Positions 21,747 to 33,249 of a stretch of 64,000 nucleotides of DNA are shown piece by piece (within the stretch, counting starts at the first letter, position 1; every line of letters starts with the position of its first letter). A program made the translations under genes and the position numbers. This DNA comes from Toxorhynchites rutilus septentrionalis (taxonomy: Eukaryota > Arthropoda > Insecta > Diptera > Culicidae): assembly GCF_029784135.1 (NCBI RefSeq), contig NC_073745.1, positions 43,046,420 through 43,110,419 on the forward strand, read 5' to 3'. The notes below the pieces were generated by a model that was given only the letters and a program-made list of their open reading frames with translations, was not told the origin of the DNA and searched no databases.

Positions 21747-23604
21747 GGTATAAAGACATAAAACTTGACTGAGGAGTCAGCTGGAGTAGATTTTCGAACT
21801 TATCAATCACCAATGAATTCATGATCTTGCAACGGATGAGAAATCTGTAGGATAATTCTGTGAACCGAAGAGTAAGCGGGGGTACTCCTGCCAAAACTTC
21901 GAGACTCATCGTATGTGTCGAATGCAAACACCCCATGGCTATACGCAAGCAACGATATTGTATCCTCTCCAGCTTGAGAATATGAATCCTGGCAGCTGAT
22001 CGGAAGCAAAAACTGCCATATTCTAACACTGACAATATCGTTGTTTTGTACAACTGAATGAGGTCTCCTGGATGGGCACCCCACCATGTTCCGGTAATTG
22101 TTTGGAGAAAATTGATTCTTTGCTGGCATTTCTGTTTCAAATACGCAATGTGTCTCCCCCAGGTACACTTAGAATCAAAATATACACCCAGGTATTTGAA
22201 AAACATAGAGTGTTGGATCGTTTTGCCGGATAGGTGAAGCTGGAATTGGGCGGGTTCGTGCTTCCTAGCAAAAACGACCATTTCAGTTTTCTCCGTAGAG
22301 AATTCGATACCCAACTTGAGGGCCCACGTGAACAGATTGTTCAGGATATCTTGCAACGACTTTTGCAGAGCGACGGGATTAGTACCCGTGATGGAAATAA
22401 CTCCATCGTCTGCAAGTTGTCTCAGCGTGCAGTCTCTAGTTAGACAATCATCCATATCATTGACGTAAAAACTGTACAAGAGGGGGCTTAGGCAGGAGCC
22501 TTGCGGTAGGCCCATAAAACTGTAACGAGAAGATTTCGAGCTGCCATGAGAGAAAATCATGTGCTTTTCTGACAGTAAATTGTACAGGAAATTATTCAGA
22601 ATTGGTGAAAGTCCACGATTATGAAGCTTCTCTGAGAGAATTTCCATGGAAACTGAATCAAATGCCCCTTTGATATCGAGAAAAACGGAAGCCATTTGTT
22701 CTTTGCGAGCAAATGCGATTTGGATTTCAGAAGATAGCAGCGCGAGACAATCATTTGTCCCTTTACCTCGGCGGAAGCCAAACTGCGTATTTGACAGCAA
22801 ATTGTTCGCTTCAACCCACTTGTCCAAACGAAATAGAATCATTTTCTCTAACAATTTACGAACATAGGATAACATTGCAATCGGCCTATACGAGTTGTGA
22901 TCGCAAGCCGGCTTGTTGGGTTTCCGTATGGCTATCACTCTCACTTGTCTCCAGTCATGCGGGACAATATTCAGCTCCAGAAACTTGTTGAACAAGTTCA
23001 GCAAACGCTGTTTTGCCCAGTCGGGAAGATTCTTCAACAAGTTGAATTTAATCTTGTCCGACCCCAGAGCTGAATTGTTACATGAGAGGAGGGCAATTGA
23101 GAATTCTACCATCGTAAAATTCTCATAATCGCATTGGAGCGGAATATCGCGTACGACGCTTTGTGCAGGAACAGAATCGGGACAAACCTTCCTTGCAAAT
23201 TTGAAAATCCAACGGTCAGAGTATTCCTCACTTTCATTGGTATGGTTCCAGCCACGCATTCTCCTAGCCGTATTCCAAAGAGTGCTCATAGCGGTCTCCC
23301 TTGACAAACCATTGACGAACTTCCGCCAATATCCACGCTTTTTTGCTTTAATCAAACCTTTTAGTTTGGCTTCTAGAGCTTGGTACTTTAGAAACCATTC
23401 CACTAATCCAGTTTTCCTGAATTTTTTGAAAGCGGATGATTTTTCAAGGTAGACCTTTGAACATTCCTTGTCCCACCAAAGTGATGGAAGACGACGTCGG
23501 AAAGTGGTAGCCGGTACACGTTTCTTTTGAGCTTGAAGTGCGCTTTCGTAAATCAAACTCGATATAAAGTTATACTCTTCGAGTGGAGTCATGCATTGAA
23601 ACAA
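21658..23604 (-). CDS. Reverse transcriptase ORF of LOA/I retrotransposon
   Basis: A 648-codon open frame encodes the RNA-dependent DNA polymerase that copies the element's RNA at the target site. Before RT lies a basic linker (KSSAFKKFRKTG, LIKAKKRGYWRKF). RT landmarks in order: DWRQVRVIAIRKPNKP, SYRPIAMLSYVRKLLEKMI, NTQFGFRRGKGTNDCL, VFLDIKGAFDSVSMEIL, GLPQGSCLSPLLYSFYVNDM, the catalytic QLADDGVI, and thumb sequences FKYLGVYFDSKCTWGRHI and TGTWWGAHPGDLIQLYKTTI. The first Met lies downstream of the endonuclease remnant, in another frame, so the N-terminus is arbitrary. The 3' end of the frame runs into a frameshift before RNase H. Confidence 0.88.
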   Translation of the reverse strand: MFQCMTPLEEYNFISSLIYESALQAQKKRVPATTFRRRLPSLWWDKECSKVYLEKSSAFKKFRKTGLVEWFLKYQALEAKLKGLIKAKKRGYWRKFVNGLSRETAMSTLWNTARRMRGWNHTNESEEYSDRWIFKFARKVCPDSVPAQSVVRDIPLQCDYENFTMVEFSIALLSCNNSALGSDKIKFNLLKNLPDWAKQRLLNLFNKFLELNIVPHDWRQVRVIAIRKPNKPACDHNSYRPIAMLSYVRKLLEKMILFRLDKWVEANNLLSNTQFGFRRGKGTNDCLALLSSEIQIAFARKEQMASVFLDIKGAFDSVSMEILSEKLHNRGLSPILNNFLYNLLSEKHMIFSHGSSKSSRYSFMGLPQGSCLSPLLYSFYVNDMDDCLTRDCTLRQLADDGVISITGTNPVALQKSLQDILNNLFTWALKLGIEFSTEKTEMVVFARKHEPAQFQLHLSGKTIQHSMFFKYLGVYFDSKCTWGRHIAYLKQKCQQRINFLQTITGTWWGAHPGDLIQLYKTTILSVLEYGSFCFRSAARIHILKLERIQYRCLRIAMGCLHSTHTMSLEVLAGVPPLTLRFTELSYRFLIRCKIMNSLVIDKFENLLQLTPQSSFMSLYHEYLTHDVHPSPCISNQVCFPYFCNSCHF

Positions 23605-23922
23605 TTGCTTCAGATATTATTTCCGCAAATGTTCTCCAGTCAATATTCTTCGTGAGGTCATACAAAATATTGACTGACTCACGAGAGCTTGATTCATTAG
23701 CGATCGATAAAATTATTGGTAGGTGATCACTACCGTGGGGATCTTGGATTACCTTCCACATGCAATCCAGGGATAACGAAGAAGAGCATAAAGATATGTC
23801 TAGCATGCTTGCTCGTGCAGGAGGATTGGCTATTCTGGTTGCTTCCCCAGTATTCAAAACTGTCAATTTGAAGTTGTCGCACAGATCATAAATCAAAGTG
23901 GCACGGTTGTCATCGTAGAGTG
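23570..23922 (-). pseudogene. Apurinic-like endonuclease C-terminal remnant of the LOA element
   Basis: The frame contains TVLNTGEATRIANPPARASM followed by LDISLCSSSLSLDC, KVIQDPHGSDHLPIILSI and DLTKNIDWRTF. GSDHLPI is the conserved C-terminal motif of the APE-type endonuclease found in LOA/I/jockey elements, which nicks target DNA. Catalytic residues nearer the N-terminus are lost through 5' truncation at 23922. A frameshift separates this frame from the RT frame, with which it overlaps by about 35 bp. Confidence 0.82.
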
Positions 23923-24190
23923 ATGATAGATGTATGAATATTTCCAATCGATTCATATCATAATTTTTGCGATCCATCAAGCAACGATTTCGACTTCCTC
24001 TTTTTCTAACATGTTCAGTTTTCAGATATTTATTTCACACCCCATACTTTCCTGTTAAACGTAGTCAAACAAAACGATCAAATAATGAAATGTATTGAAC
24101 ATACGAAAATATGAACATATGAAAATGGAAGAACCTGTAAAGATATATTAATTAATTTCGTTATAAGAGAACAGAAGAATAGACCCACAT

Positions 24191-24645
24191 TAGAGTGGCA
24201 GCGAAAATGGCCATGTCAAATTTCAAAAACCGACCATGTACAATTTGTTTATTGGCCCAAAAAATGACCATTTTTCAGCTCAATCGGACATGATTTAGGG
24301 GTGCCTCATAGCGCTCAAAGTTTTGATTTTTTGATCCTCGAAAATCTTCCAAGGGAATTTGGAAAATCGAAATTGTTTTTCGATGCCAAATGACTTAAAA
24401 AAAGCATAAAACATTGATATCTGGTGTTATCCCGAAAAAAGCCGAAATCATCTTTTTGGGGATTGCCTGAGGAGGGAGGATTTTCGAAGATCAAAAAATC
24501 AAAACTTTGAGCGCTTTGAGGCACCCATAAATCATGTCCGATTGAGCTGAAAAATGGTCTATCTTTGGGCCAATAAACAAATTGTACATGGTCGGTTTTT
24601 GAAATTTGATGATGAATTTTTTTCCATACATCCATCGCCACCCTA
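24191..24645. mobile_element. Hairpin MITE with long inverted repeats
   Basis: Arms of about 160 bp are inverted copies (ACCGACCATGTACAATTTGT, AATCGGACATGATTTA, GCGCTCAAAGTTTTGATTT). Ends read TAGAGTGGC and, reversed, TAGGGTGGC, consistent with a TA target. No coding capacity. Confidence 0.8.
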
Positions 24646-26608
24646 ACCTACATAATGACCTTCACGAAGTTTCTGGAGAGAGAATTTTTGGATCAACAAA
24701 TAGGGTAATGCCAAGCAATCTTTCATCCAAATGTAGCACAAATAATGAATTGAAACTAATCAAAATAATTCTCAAAATTGAAGGAATGTTATAGCTATTA
24801 TTCATATCGTTCACTGTTCGTTTCGTGAGAATGGAGATATAATTTCCCCCTCACGTAATTACACAATTTCCTCTTGCTGTTATTTGCAATTCAAATTTGG
24901 TGCTCCCAGTAGTAGAACTACATGATCCAAATGCGTCACTTCCCGTTGCATCTCTAATTTTCGATTGCGTTAATCGTAATCCCCGCAGCAAAACACAGTG
25001 CACCCTTTAATTGCTCGTGGCGGCCAATCGGGGAAGCGGCGGGGCGATAAAAAATAAACAAATCATTCCCGCGTAACAGGTACCCGATCTGGCCCGATAT
25101 GGACAGATTAATGACACAAAACAATTCAAATGTATTCATGCCCAAATGCTTTCGAACGGGGTTCGACTTCGTACGTCACGATCCAGGGCGCTGTCAGGTT
25201 CTATTTGGAGTGTAACGTTGGAAATTATACGTTCAATTTACCAGCAAACTCGACGAAGCCAAGGACTATTGCAGAGCGCTCGATATGCAGATGAGTTAAA
25301 AAAAAGCGAATCAACATCAAAGTGCTGAACCACTGTGCGTAAACAGAAGTGATCGTTCATTTACTTCCAAGATTCGATAGCACACTGTGAAATAATGATG
25401 ATAATTATGCTGACGATGGTTGTCGGGGGTGAGCACAATTCGTTCGAAGGGAAATTAGTGCAGGAAACTTGGCGGACCTCGAAAATAACTGCCGCAGAAA
25501 ATACATTGCTGGTGGCAGCTCTGTTTTTTTATTGTGATGGGCTCGTAATGGAAAACGGTGCAAATTAAATTATTCAAATGAAACCTTATCTCGACGTTGC
25601 GAGCTGAAGGCTACGCAGCGGTGGAGGCAGAAGAAACAGTTTCTGTGCGCAAAGCGGGCCGCAGCGATAGGCGAGGATTTCCTCCACATTAAGGTTAGTT
25701 AACGTCAATTTAGAAAAATCAACGTGATCCATCCAGCACTTGCCGGTTTCTAAATTGACGCCGCTGTCGAATCTCCCGGTTCCAGCGTTCGGTCGTCCGT
25801 CCGGCAGCAGAATAAATACAGTGCGATCGAGACCTTGAACGTTGTGTAGCGATAAAAATAGAAAAAATGAAAATGTATACCATAAATCAAGCTTCGTCAT
25901 AAGTCACCAAAAACCAGGCAATGCTGGTTGGTCATAAAAATAATCGTCTAATGGAGGGAAGCATCATGGGTGCGTGGCTGGACTCCAGACTGAGAAGATG
26001 AACGATGTGTTTTCTCTGGTCTCGGTCTTTTATTTTTTTTAGATGGTGCTAATAAAAAGCCATTTCCAAACATTTCAAAGATTCAAGGTCTCTCGCAGAG
26101 GGACTTATGGAGCTGCCTGCCTTTTAGTGCGTTTGTGCGAACGTTGTCAATTAAACGAATCACTCCCATCATGTGGAGAGAGCTATTTTAAGAAGCACCG
26201 CCATTCCCACTTCCATGCGTTAATCCTCTTATTTTCAATTGGCAAATTCACTCGCGTGTGTGTGTTTTTTTGGATAGTTATTTGTCTGTTATTTTCGCCT
26301 CGCTTTATCAACCAGTAAATATTTGTGATTCCGACGTTGAGAAATTGAGCGCGCATAATGTCCGAAATTGAAATTTGAATGGTCAAAGCAATAAAAGTTA
26401 GGGTAGGACGAGCGTTGATTGTTATGTGACCAAAAGCAAAACAAATTGTAATGATTAGATAAGCGTTCTGACGTAACATCTTGTTTTGCTGTTTATCACT
26501 TGAGATAAATCACAATCAACGTTTGGAAATTCAAGGTTATGCAAAAACTGACGATCGTTCCACGTAAGTCCACTGCTCAGACAGATAAGCCTCATGAGTT
26601 ACATTTCT
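24646..26608. other. Low-copy-looking DNA with one candidate exon
   Basis: Apart from the candidate frame at 25586-25900 (minus), no coding sequence, tRNA or element boundary was recognised. Base composition is more balanced than the surrounding repeats, making this one of the likelier places for host sequence. Confidence 0.45.
25586..25900 (-). CDS. Candidate signal-peptide ORF or first exon, unknown protein
   Basis: A 104-codon frame starts MTKLDLWYTFSFFLFLSLHN and continues VQGLDRTVFI: a charged start, a ~14-residue hydrophobic core and a small residue before the mature part, as in a secretory signal peptide. The mature part is polar, with three cysteines (GKCWMDH, YRCGPLCAQ), and its codon use looks less AT-driven than other short frames here. 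The last ~17 residues (LFLLPPPLRSLQLATSR) look non-coding, so a splice donor may lie upstream, but none was identified. I recognise no family. It could be chance. Confidence 0.35.
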   Translation of the reverse strand: MTKLDLWYTFSFFLFLSLHNVQGLDRTVFILLPDGRPNAGTGRFDSGVNLETGKCWMDHVDFSKLTLTNLNVEEILAYRCGPLCAQKLFLLPPPLRSLQLATSR

Positions 26609-26610
26609 TA

Positions 26611-27722
26611 TTTCATATTTTCATATTTTCATATTTTCATATTTTCATATTTTCATATTTTCATATTTTCATATTTTCATATTTTCATATTTTCATATTT
26701 TCATATTTTCATATTTTCATATTTTCATATTTTCATATTTTCATATTTTCATATTTTCATATTTTCATATTTTCATATTTTCATATTTTCATATTTTCAT
26801 ATTTTCATATTTTCATATTTTCATATTTTCATATTTTCATATTTTCATATTTTCATATTTTCATATTTTCATATTTTCATATTTTCATATTTTCATATTT
26901 TCATATTTTCATATTTTCATATTTTCATATTTTCATATTTTCATATTTTCATATTTTCATATTTTCATATTTTCATATTTTTATATTTTCATATTTTCAT
27001 ATTTTCATATTTTCATATTTTCATATTTTCATATTTTCATATTTTCATATTTTCATATTTTCATATTTTCATATTTTCATATTTTCATATTTTCATATTT
27101 TCATATTTTCATATTTTCATATTTTCATATTTTCATATTTTCATATTTTCATATTTTCATATTTTCATATTTTCATATTTTCATATTTTCATATTTTCAT
27201 ATTTTCATATTTTCATATTTTCATATTTTCATATTTTCATATTTTCATATTTTCATATTTTCATATTTTCATATTTTCATATTTTCATATTTTCATATTT
27301 TCATATTTTCATATTTTCATATTTTCATATTTTCATATTTTCATATTTTCATATTTTCATATTTTCATATTTTCATATTTTCATATTTTCATATTTTCAT
27401 ATTTTCATATTTTCATATTTTCATATTTTCATATTTTCATATTTTCATATTTTCATATTTTCATATTTTCATATTTTCATATTTTCATATTTTCATATTT
27501 TCATATTTTCATATTTTCATATTTTCATATTTTCATATTTTCATATTTTCATATTTTCATATTTTCATATTTTCATATTTTCATATTTTCATATTTTCAT
27601 ATTTTCATATTTTCATATTTTCATATTTTCATATTTTCATATTTTCATATTTTCATACTTTCATATTTTCATATTTTCATATTTTCATACTTTCATATTT
27701 TCATATTTTCATATTTTCATAT
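26611..27722. repeat. (ATATTTTC)n 8-bp satellite, ~139 copies
   Basis: About 1.11 kb of an 8-bp unit with only three substitutions visible (C to T at 26982, T to C at 27658 and 27690). All three plus-strand frames are open because the rotated codons contain no stop and read FSYFHIFI; these are not genes. Edges are sharp: TTTCTTATTTC before and ATTAATAGT after. Confidence 0.97.
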
Positions 27723-29480
27723 TAATAGTACTACTTAATGCTATTTAAATGTGATCATATGTAGATTCTTCCATTTGGGTGATTTTTTGAGTTTTTGAAG
27801 TGTTTAGGGGTAGAGAAAAATCCTTGGTATTTTTTTAGTATGGAAAATAGTTTTTTTTTAAATTTAGAAACGCATTACCGCTCCTATTTTTTATTTTAAT
27901 GAATGTACAAATACAATAGATGTACGTGTTTTTGTGCGAAAGCGTAGCGCGGTAGAAAAATATGTTCAACTTTCCAGAATTTTGAAGTTTCTTGATAGTT
28001 TTTTTAGAACTTTCAGAGTATTACTCGGCACATATTTTTTTGGCTTTTCGAAACATGGAATATTTTTATTTCAATCCCCAGTACTGCACTAATTTTTATT
28101 TGAAAGTATTCGTATGTGCTTCGTAGATTTTTTTTCAGAATTTTCGAAGCGTTGGACGACACAAAAAAAATTAAATGTTCGTTGGTCTTTCAATTTGTTT
28201 TATTTTGAGACTCAGTTCTTCATTTTTATTTATTTTAATTGAAATGTTTAAAGTTTAAATTTATTCGGATGCGATTCTTTTTATATTTGTGATTTTTTTA
28301 AGTTTTAGAGTATAGTGCCGCACAAAAAATATTATATGTTTTGATATTTCTAAAATGTTTTCTGTTTTCTGCTTTTACCAATTTTTACAATTTCTACTCT
28401 AATTTTTATTGAAATGTATTCGTACGTGTTTTTTAAATAATTTGTTTTCTGAGAATTTTTAGAGCTCTGTGCGGTACAAAAAATATTTTTTTTTTCTTTT
28501 TTTACTTCGACTTTTTATTTTTATTTTGAGAGTCAGTACTTATAATGTTTCCACACGTGGTTTTTTTCCGAATTTTTAGAGCATTCTGCGACATAAAGAA
28601 TGCTAATTATGTTTCTTTATTTATCGAAATTTTTGAGAATAAAGGTTTTACTTATGATACCCAGTTCTTCTATAATGTGTTCAAACTCATTCGATATTTT
28701 TTTTTATACTTTCATGATGTTTTTTTTTATTTTTTAGAGCATAAAAAATAAATTATGTTCTTGTAATATTTCGAAATTTTGAACAAGAAGTTTTTCATTT
28801 AGACCCTAATATGATTTAAATGTTGAGCTGTTGTTTCAAAATTATATGAGAATTTATTGCGCCGCACAATTGTTTATTTTATATTCCGATATTTCTGTTC
28901 TATAAAATTTTATCCGTATTATTTTTGTTCAAATGTCTTTGTACGTGCTTTTTTCCAAATGTGTGGTTTTTACACACGACATTTTTTGAGCGACAAAAAG
29001 ACCTCCCGACACTTTTGGTATTTCGACCGACCAAATATTTCACTTAACCACGTGATTTTCAGAACACTCGATAGTTTCACTATTTCACTTCGATAGTTTA
29101 TTTGCGACTAAACATTTCTCTACAATGATTTCTTTGCGACTGAAAATTTCACTACAATGATTACTACTCTAATAGTACTCTATACTACATTAATTCAAAT
29201 GTATTCGCATGTGTTTAGTACATTTTTTTCATTTTTAGAATTTTCCGAGCGTTGAACAGTACAATAAATATATTCAGGTTTTTTTATGTTCCGAAATTTC
29301 TAAAAAAACACAGTTCCAGTTCTTCTCCAATTTTATTTAAATGTATTCGTATGTATCCTTATTTTTATTGAAATGTGTTCGCACGAGATATTTTTGATTT
29401 GTGTGATTTTTTTACCAAAATTTTTGAAGCGTTCGCATTTAGCATTTCGAAATTTATAAAAAAAAAATTAACAATATGTA

Positions 29481-30232
29481 GGGTAAGTTGGGGGATTTGG
29501 ACCACCCCTTTATCTCAAAAAGTACGGCTCAACTTGGACTTTTTATAATGTCATCTCCTTCTATTGTTGAACCGTATATTCCTAACGTAAAAAAAGTTTG
29601 GTAAAATTTAACAGGAGGAGGGAAACGGTAGCATGAACACAGTAAGCACTTTGATTGACAGAAAATGTGAGTTTTCCGATCGTGGTTTTAAGGTATTTTC
29701 CGCTGATTAAACACACTTTTCGTGTATTTTGCAGTAAAGTTCTGTTTGCCTACAGAAGAGGAACAATTTGATGCAGCGAAACTGTAAGTTTGGTAACAAT
29801 AAAAGAACTTAATTGCAGTTTATTTTTTGCAAGTTGTGTGGGGTTACATGGACACGTTTCTGTGGGGTGAATTGGTCCTACAGCTTTGAGGCTTTTCTTT
29901 GGTCTAATTGATTCCAGATGTCTCTGAATTACAAAAAGAGGATGGGCAGACAACGTTGGAAGAAGGAAGAGCTTGAACTAGCAACACAGGCCATCAAGGA
30001 CGGATTTTCTTTGACCAAGCATCGAAAGTGTTTGAAAATGCTCGAACAATAGTGAAAAGATTCATGCAGAATTCGAGATGGTCTCAATGCAATTTTTCTG
30101 GTCTGTAATCTGACCAAAACACATAGTATCGATCCCAGAACACTGTTACTCATTGTAATAAGTGAATTACTTTACATAAACTTAAGTATGTTTTTTTCGA
30201 TGAAACACACACTGGACCAAATCACCCCACAT
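29481..30232 (+). mobile_element. pogo/Tigger-like element fragment
   Basis: GTTGGGGGATTTGGACCA at the left and, reversed, TGGGGTGATTTGGTCCA at the right are similar but not identical termini around a ~750 bp segment. Inside is a DNA-binding domain fragment (29918-30110). Element limits and target duplication are uncertain. Confidence 0.5.
29918..30110 (+). pseudogene. Pipsqueak-type HTH fragment of a pogo-like transposase
   Basis: ATG-initiated frame MSLNYKKRMGRQRWKKEELE continues LATQAIKDGFSLTK; after a one-base shift it reads ASKVFENARTIVKRFMQNSR. The pattern R-W-x-x-E-x-L-x-x-A-x-x-A-I-K-x-G-x-S-x-x-K-A-S-x-x-F matches the N-terminal pipsqueak-like helix-turn-helix of pogo/Tigger transposases, which binds transposon ends. 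The catalytic DDE domain is absent. Assigned from pattern, not search. Confidence 0.6.
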
Positions 30233-30274
30233 AAAATTTTAATGTCCAAAAAACATCTCTTTTATTTTATGACT

Positions 30275-31165
30275 AGCTGACCCGGCAAACTTCATCCCGC
30301 CCAAAATTTATTTTTCGTTATCAAATCCAAGTTTTCTTACTAAGCCCACGTTCATGGGTCCAATCGCAGAACTGTTCATTGATTGATCTTCTAATCTGCC
30401 CTTTAAAATTATTTTTAACTACAAAATTTCAGTACTTCTACCAAATTCGACGATCCATTTTTATTTATATAGATAGAAGATGATATAGGAGTGCGTTTTA
30501 TCACACTAAAATCCATTTCCACTTTCGAACAAAGATCAATTTCGTTAGCGCAAACATCAAATGGACTAACAGCACTTGTCACTATGTAATTGTAGAACAT
30601 ATGGCAATTTAAATTTCCGAATTTTCCCTTTTTCCTTCAGAGTTTTCCGAAAATTTTCAATTGTCATGTTTGGTTGGAATATGTGCATTATTTTTATAGG
30701 ACCCACTCTCGTTTCCAGAGGAGGAAGCGGTGTCATACCATCATAGAAACATTTCTCATACCCAAAAACTCTCCCATATCAAGTTTGGCTCCATTTGCTT
30801 GATTAGTTCTCGAGTTATGCAGAAATTTGTGTTTCATATGCATGGGAGTGTGTTGAACCACCTTAGAAATGTTTCTTGTCCCCTAAAACCTCCACATGCC
30901 AAATTTGGTTTCGTTTGCTTGATTAGTATTCGAGTTATGCAGAAATTTGTCTTTCATTTGTATGGTAGCTCCCCCTTAGAAAGGGGGATGGAGTGTCTAA
31001 CCACCGTAAAAACATTTATTGCACCCTAAAACCGCCACATGCCAAATTTAATTTCATTTGCTTGATTGATTCTCGAGTAATGCAGAAATTCGTGTTTCAT
31101 TAGTATGGCAGCCCCCACGCCCCTTAGAGAGGGAGGGGGAGTGTCTACCCAACATAAAAACATTT
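30275..31165 (+). repeat. Interspersed element with three ~130-140 bp tandem repeats
   Basis: Begins CTAGCTGACCCGGCAAACTT. Then three units (about 30748-30867, 30868-31010 and 31011-31160) each contain CATTTGCTTGATTAGT, CTCGAGTTATGCAGAAATT and TGTATGGTAGCCCC-like words with a purine-rich GGGGGAG spacer. The GCTGACCCGGCAAAC start is, from memory, a common head of an insect interspersed repeat. No supported coding sequence. Confidence 0.6.
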
Positions 31166-32109
31166 ATTGCTTGATATTTTCCCATTTTTTAGAATTTTAA
31201 GAACATTTCGTGACACAATCAATAATTCATATTATTATGCGTTCCGTAAATGGGAAACAATGTTTTTATTTTCAATTTTGAGACTCATAAACGTATTCAT
31301 TCGTACTTTGACATGTGTGTATCTTTGGATTTTTTAGCGCGCTGCGCGGAAAAAACAAATGTTTCAAAGTTTTTGATGTTTGATTTGCATAATTTAATTT
31401 TTTTTTTATTTTGAGAACTAGTATTGCCCTAATTTTTTTTCAGCATTTTTAGAGCGGTGCAAACATTCTTTTTTCTGATTCCGATAAAACGATATTTTTT
31501 TGGGTTTAAATCCTAAACTGTTTATGTAACAGTATTCGTAACTGTTTTTATGTGTTATTTGTTCAGAATTTTTAGAGCATTGCACTGTTTACAAATTATT
31601 TGAAATTTCATGTATTTGAAAATTTTTAAAAATTGTTTTTGAAATTGTGAAATCCAGGACATCTGTTTGTTTTATTCTAATGTGTTTGTACGTTAGTTTA
31701 TTAATATGTCAGATATTTTTGAACATTTTTTGAAAAAATACTCTATATTTTGCAAAAGGTTTTTTGAGACTCAGTACTGCTTATAAGTTTCTCAATATAT
31801 AATTTTCTTAGAATTTTTAGCGCATTGCACATTTGAGATTTTTTTAAATTTTGAGACCCGATTCTACTCTTTTTATTCAAATGTATTCGTATGTGTTTTT
31901 CAAATGAGTAATTTTATTTTCGAATTTACAGGTTAATACCAATATATATTTTTGGCAACTTCAAGTTCCAACTTTGTTTATAATATTGTGATCCAGTAGT
32001 GTTTTTTTCATGTGTTTCATCGTATGTTCGAATATGTGTTTTTTTTTCAGAATTTCATCACTTTCGCGGCTTTTATATATTTTAAGACCCAGTACAACTT
32101 TCATTTTTA

Positions 32110-32330
32110 TTTAACACTTTCGACGCCCCGTCACCCAGATATGGGTGACACTTTCCTCGCTCAAATTGAGTAGGATTTTTAGAAGGAATTTGATAGAATA
32201 GGCACCTAAATGTAACTATAGGATATGACGAAATATAATTAAATCATAACCATAATATTATACTGTTTATACTATACTTTTTATTAATTTATAGTACGGA
32301 TGGTTTGTACTGCAGTTTTTTGCAAAACCC
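32110..32330 (+). repeat. Interspersed repeat fragment with terminal hairpin
   Basis: Starts TTAACACTTTCGACGCC and carries a short hairpin, GTCACCCA-GATA-TGGGTGAC; reverse homologue at about 19745-19880. Likely a MITE relic. Confidence 0.55.
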
Positions 32331-32399
32331 TATAATAATTTTAAATAATTTTTTTTTAATGTTTGATTTTTTTATGAAAAAATTGTTTGAAAATATCAT

Positions 32400-33112
32400 T
32401 CGATACACCTAAGTGAGATGTACCTTCAGTATTTTTTTTCATATTTTTGTCTCAAAGCTATTGAGAATGGCGTGAAGAAAACGAAAATGTGCTTTTTTCA
32501 CCATAGATCCTATGGTGTACCATATAAGGACTCAAATACATGGTACTACTGCCAAAAGGTTTTATTTAGTACCCTATACAATATTTTCCATACAGCTGGT
32601 GATTTGGTTTGGGGGACTTTTCACTCCCTTACCCAGCCAGACTCTTTGGAAATATAAAAAAAAACATATTTTTGTAACCGCGCAACACTGAAAAAAATCA
32701 CAAATGTTTAAACAAGCCGGAGAAACACATTTGAATATGAATTAGAGTAGTACTGAATCTCTAAATGCCAAAAAAATGTTTTTCAAAATTTCAATATTTT
32801 TTTTAGTACTAAAATTTCTGATGAACCTTTTTTTTGTATAAAATTTCTTGATACACCGTAGTAAAATGTACATTCAGTGTTTTTTTCAAATTTTTATCTC
32901 TAAGCTTTTGAGGATGGCGTGAAATAAACGAAAAAGTACGTTTTTCACTATAGATCCCATGTTAAAACACATGGGGGTTCACATAAACCGTCAAAATTTC
33001 TTTTTTTATATCCTATACAATATTTTCCATACAACTTTTGATTTGGTTTTGGGGCACTTTTACTCCCTTACCCGGCCAGGCCCTTTGTCTGTAAGCTACA
33101 AAAAATCTGTTT
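32400..33112 (+). repeat. Two direct copies of a ~260 bp repeat
   Basis: About 32400-32660 and 32850-33112 align along their length: GATACACC, GAGATGTACCTTCAGT / AAAATGTACATTCAGT, GATGGCGTGAA, CACCATAGATCC / CACTATAGATCC, CCCTATACAATATTTTCCAT, GATTTGGTTT, CTCCCTTACCC. Moderately diverged. No coding capacity. Confidence 0.65.
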
Positions 33113-33249
33113 TTCGAATGTCTAATGTTATTCGAACTCACTCATACACCCCGAACTACAGATTACTAATACCATATATATGGTATTATGTATTTCTTTG
33201 CACAACGTCTATATTATTCGTTATATTCAACCAGGCATCAGAATACATA

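Larger units (their letters stand above)
20184..23922 (-). mobile_element. LOA/I-type non-LTR retrotransposon, 5'-truncated
   Basis: Order on the minus strand: C-terminal endonuclease remnant, reverse transcriptase, RNase H, 3'-UTR with CAACCGCGAGTAATCGGTTA, and a poly(A) end at about 20184. A 9-bp duplication ATGATAGAT flanks it (20175-20183 and 23923-23931), fixing both ends and showing truncation inside the endonuclease. An RNase H domain after RT places it in the LOA/I/R1 group. It is the most intact retrotransposon in the window. Confidence 0.9.
27780..32110. repeat. Degenerate ~100-200 bp tandem repeat field
   Basis: Diverged units repeat one word order: GAGACTCAGTACTGC..., ATTTTTATT(G/C)AAATGTATTCGTATGTG, TTTTTCAGAATTTTTAGAGC and ATTGCGCGACACAAAAAATAT. 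Clear members lie near 28080, 28200, 28400, 28520, 28800, 29190, 29340, 31170, 31290, 31540, 31680, 31860 and 32040. Insertions at 29481-30232 and 30275-31165 interrupt the field. No coding sequence. An old, decayed satellite is the simplest reading. Confidence 0.65.

Noticed and set aside
26539..27748. Two open frames of 399 and 384 codons
   Set aside because: They are translations of the 8-bp satellite; every forward frame is open by arithmetic and reads FSYFHIFI repeatedly.
30748..31160. Open frame (30730-31029) across tandem units
   Set aside because: The protein merely repeats the ~135 bp DNA unit and is interrupted in the third unit.
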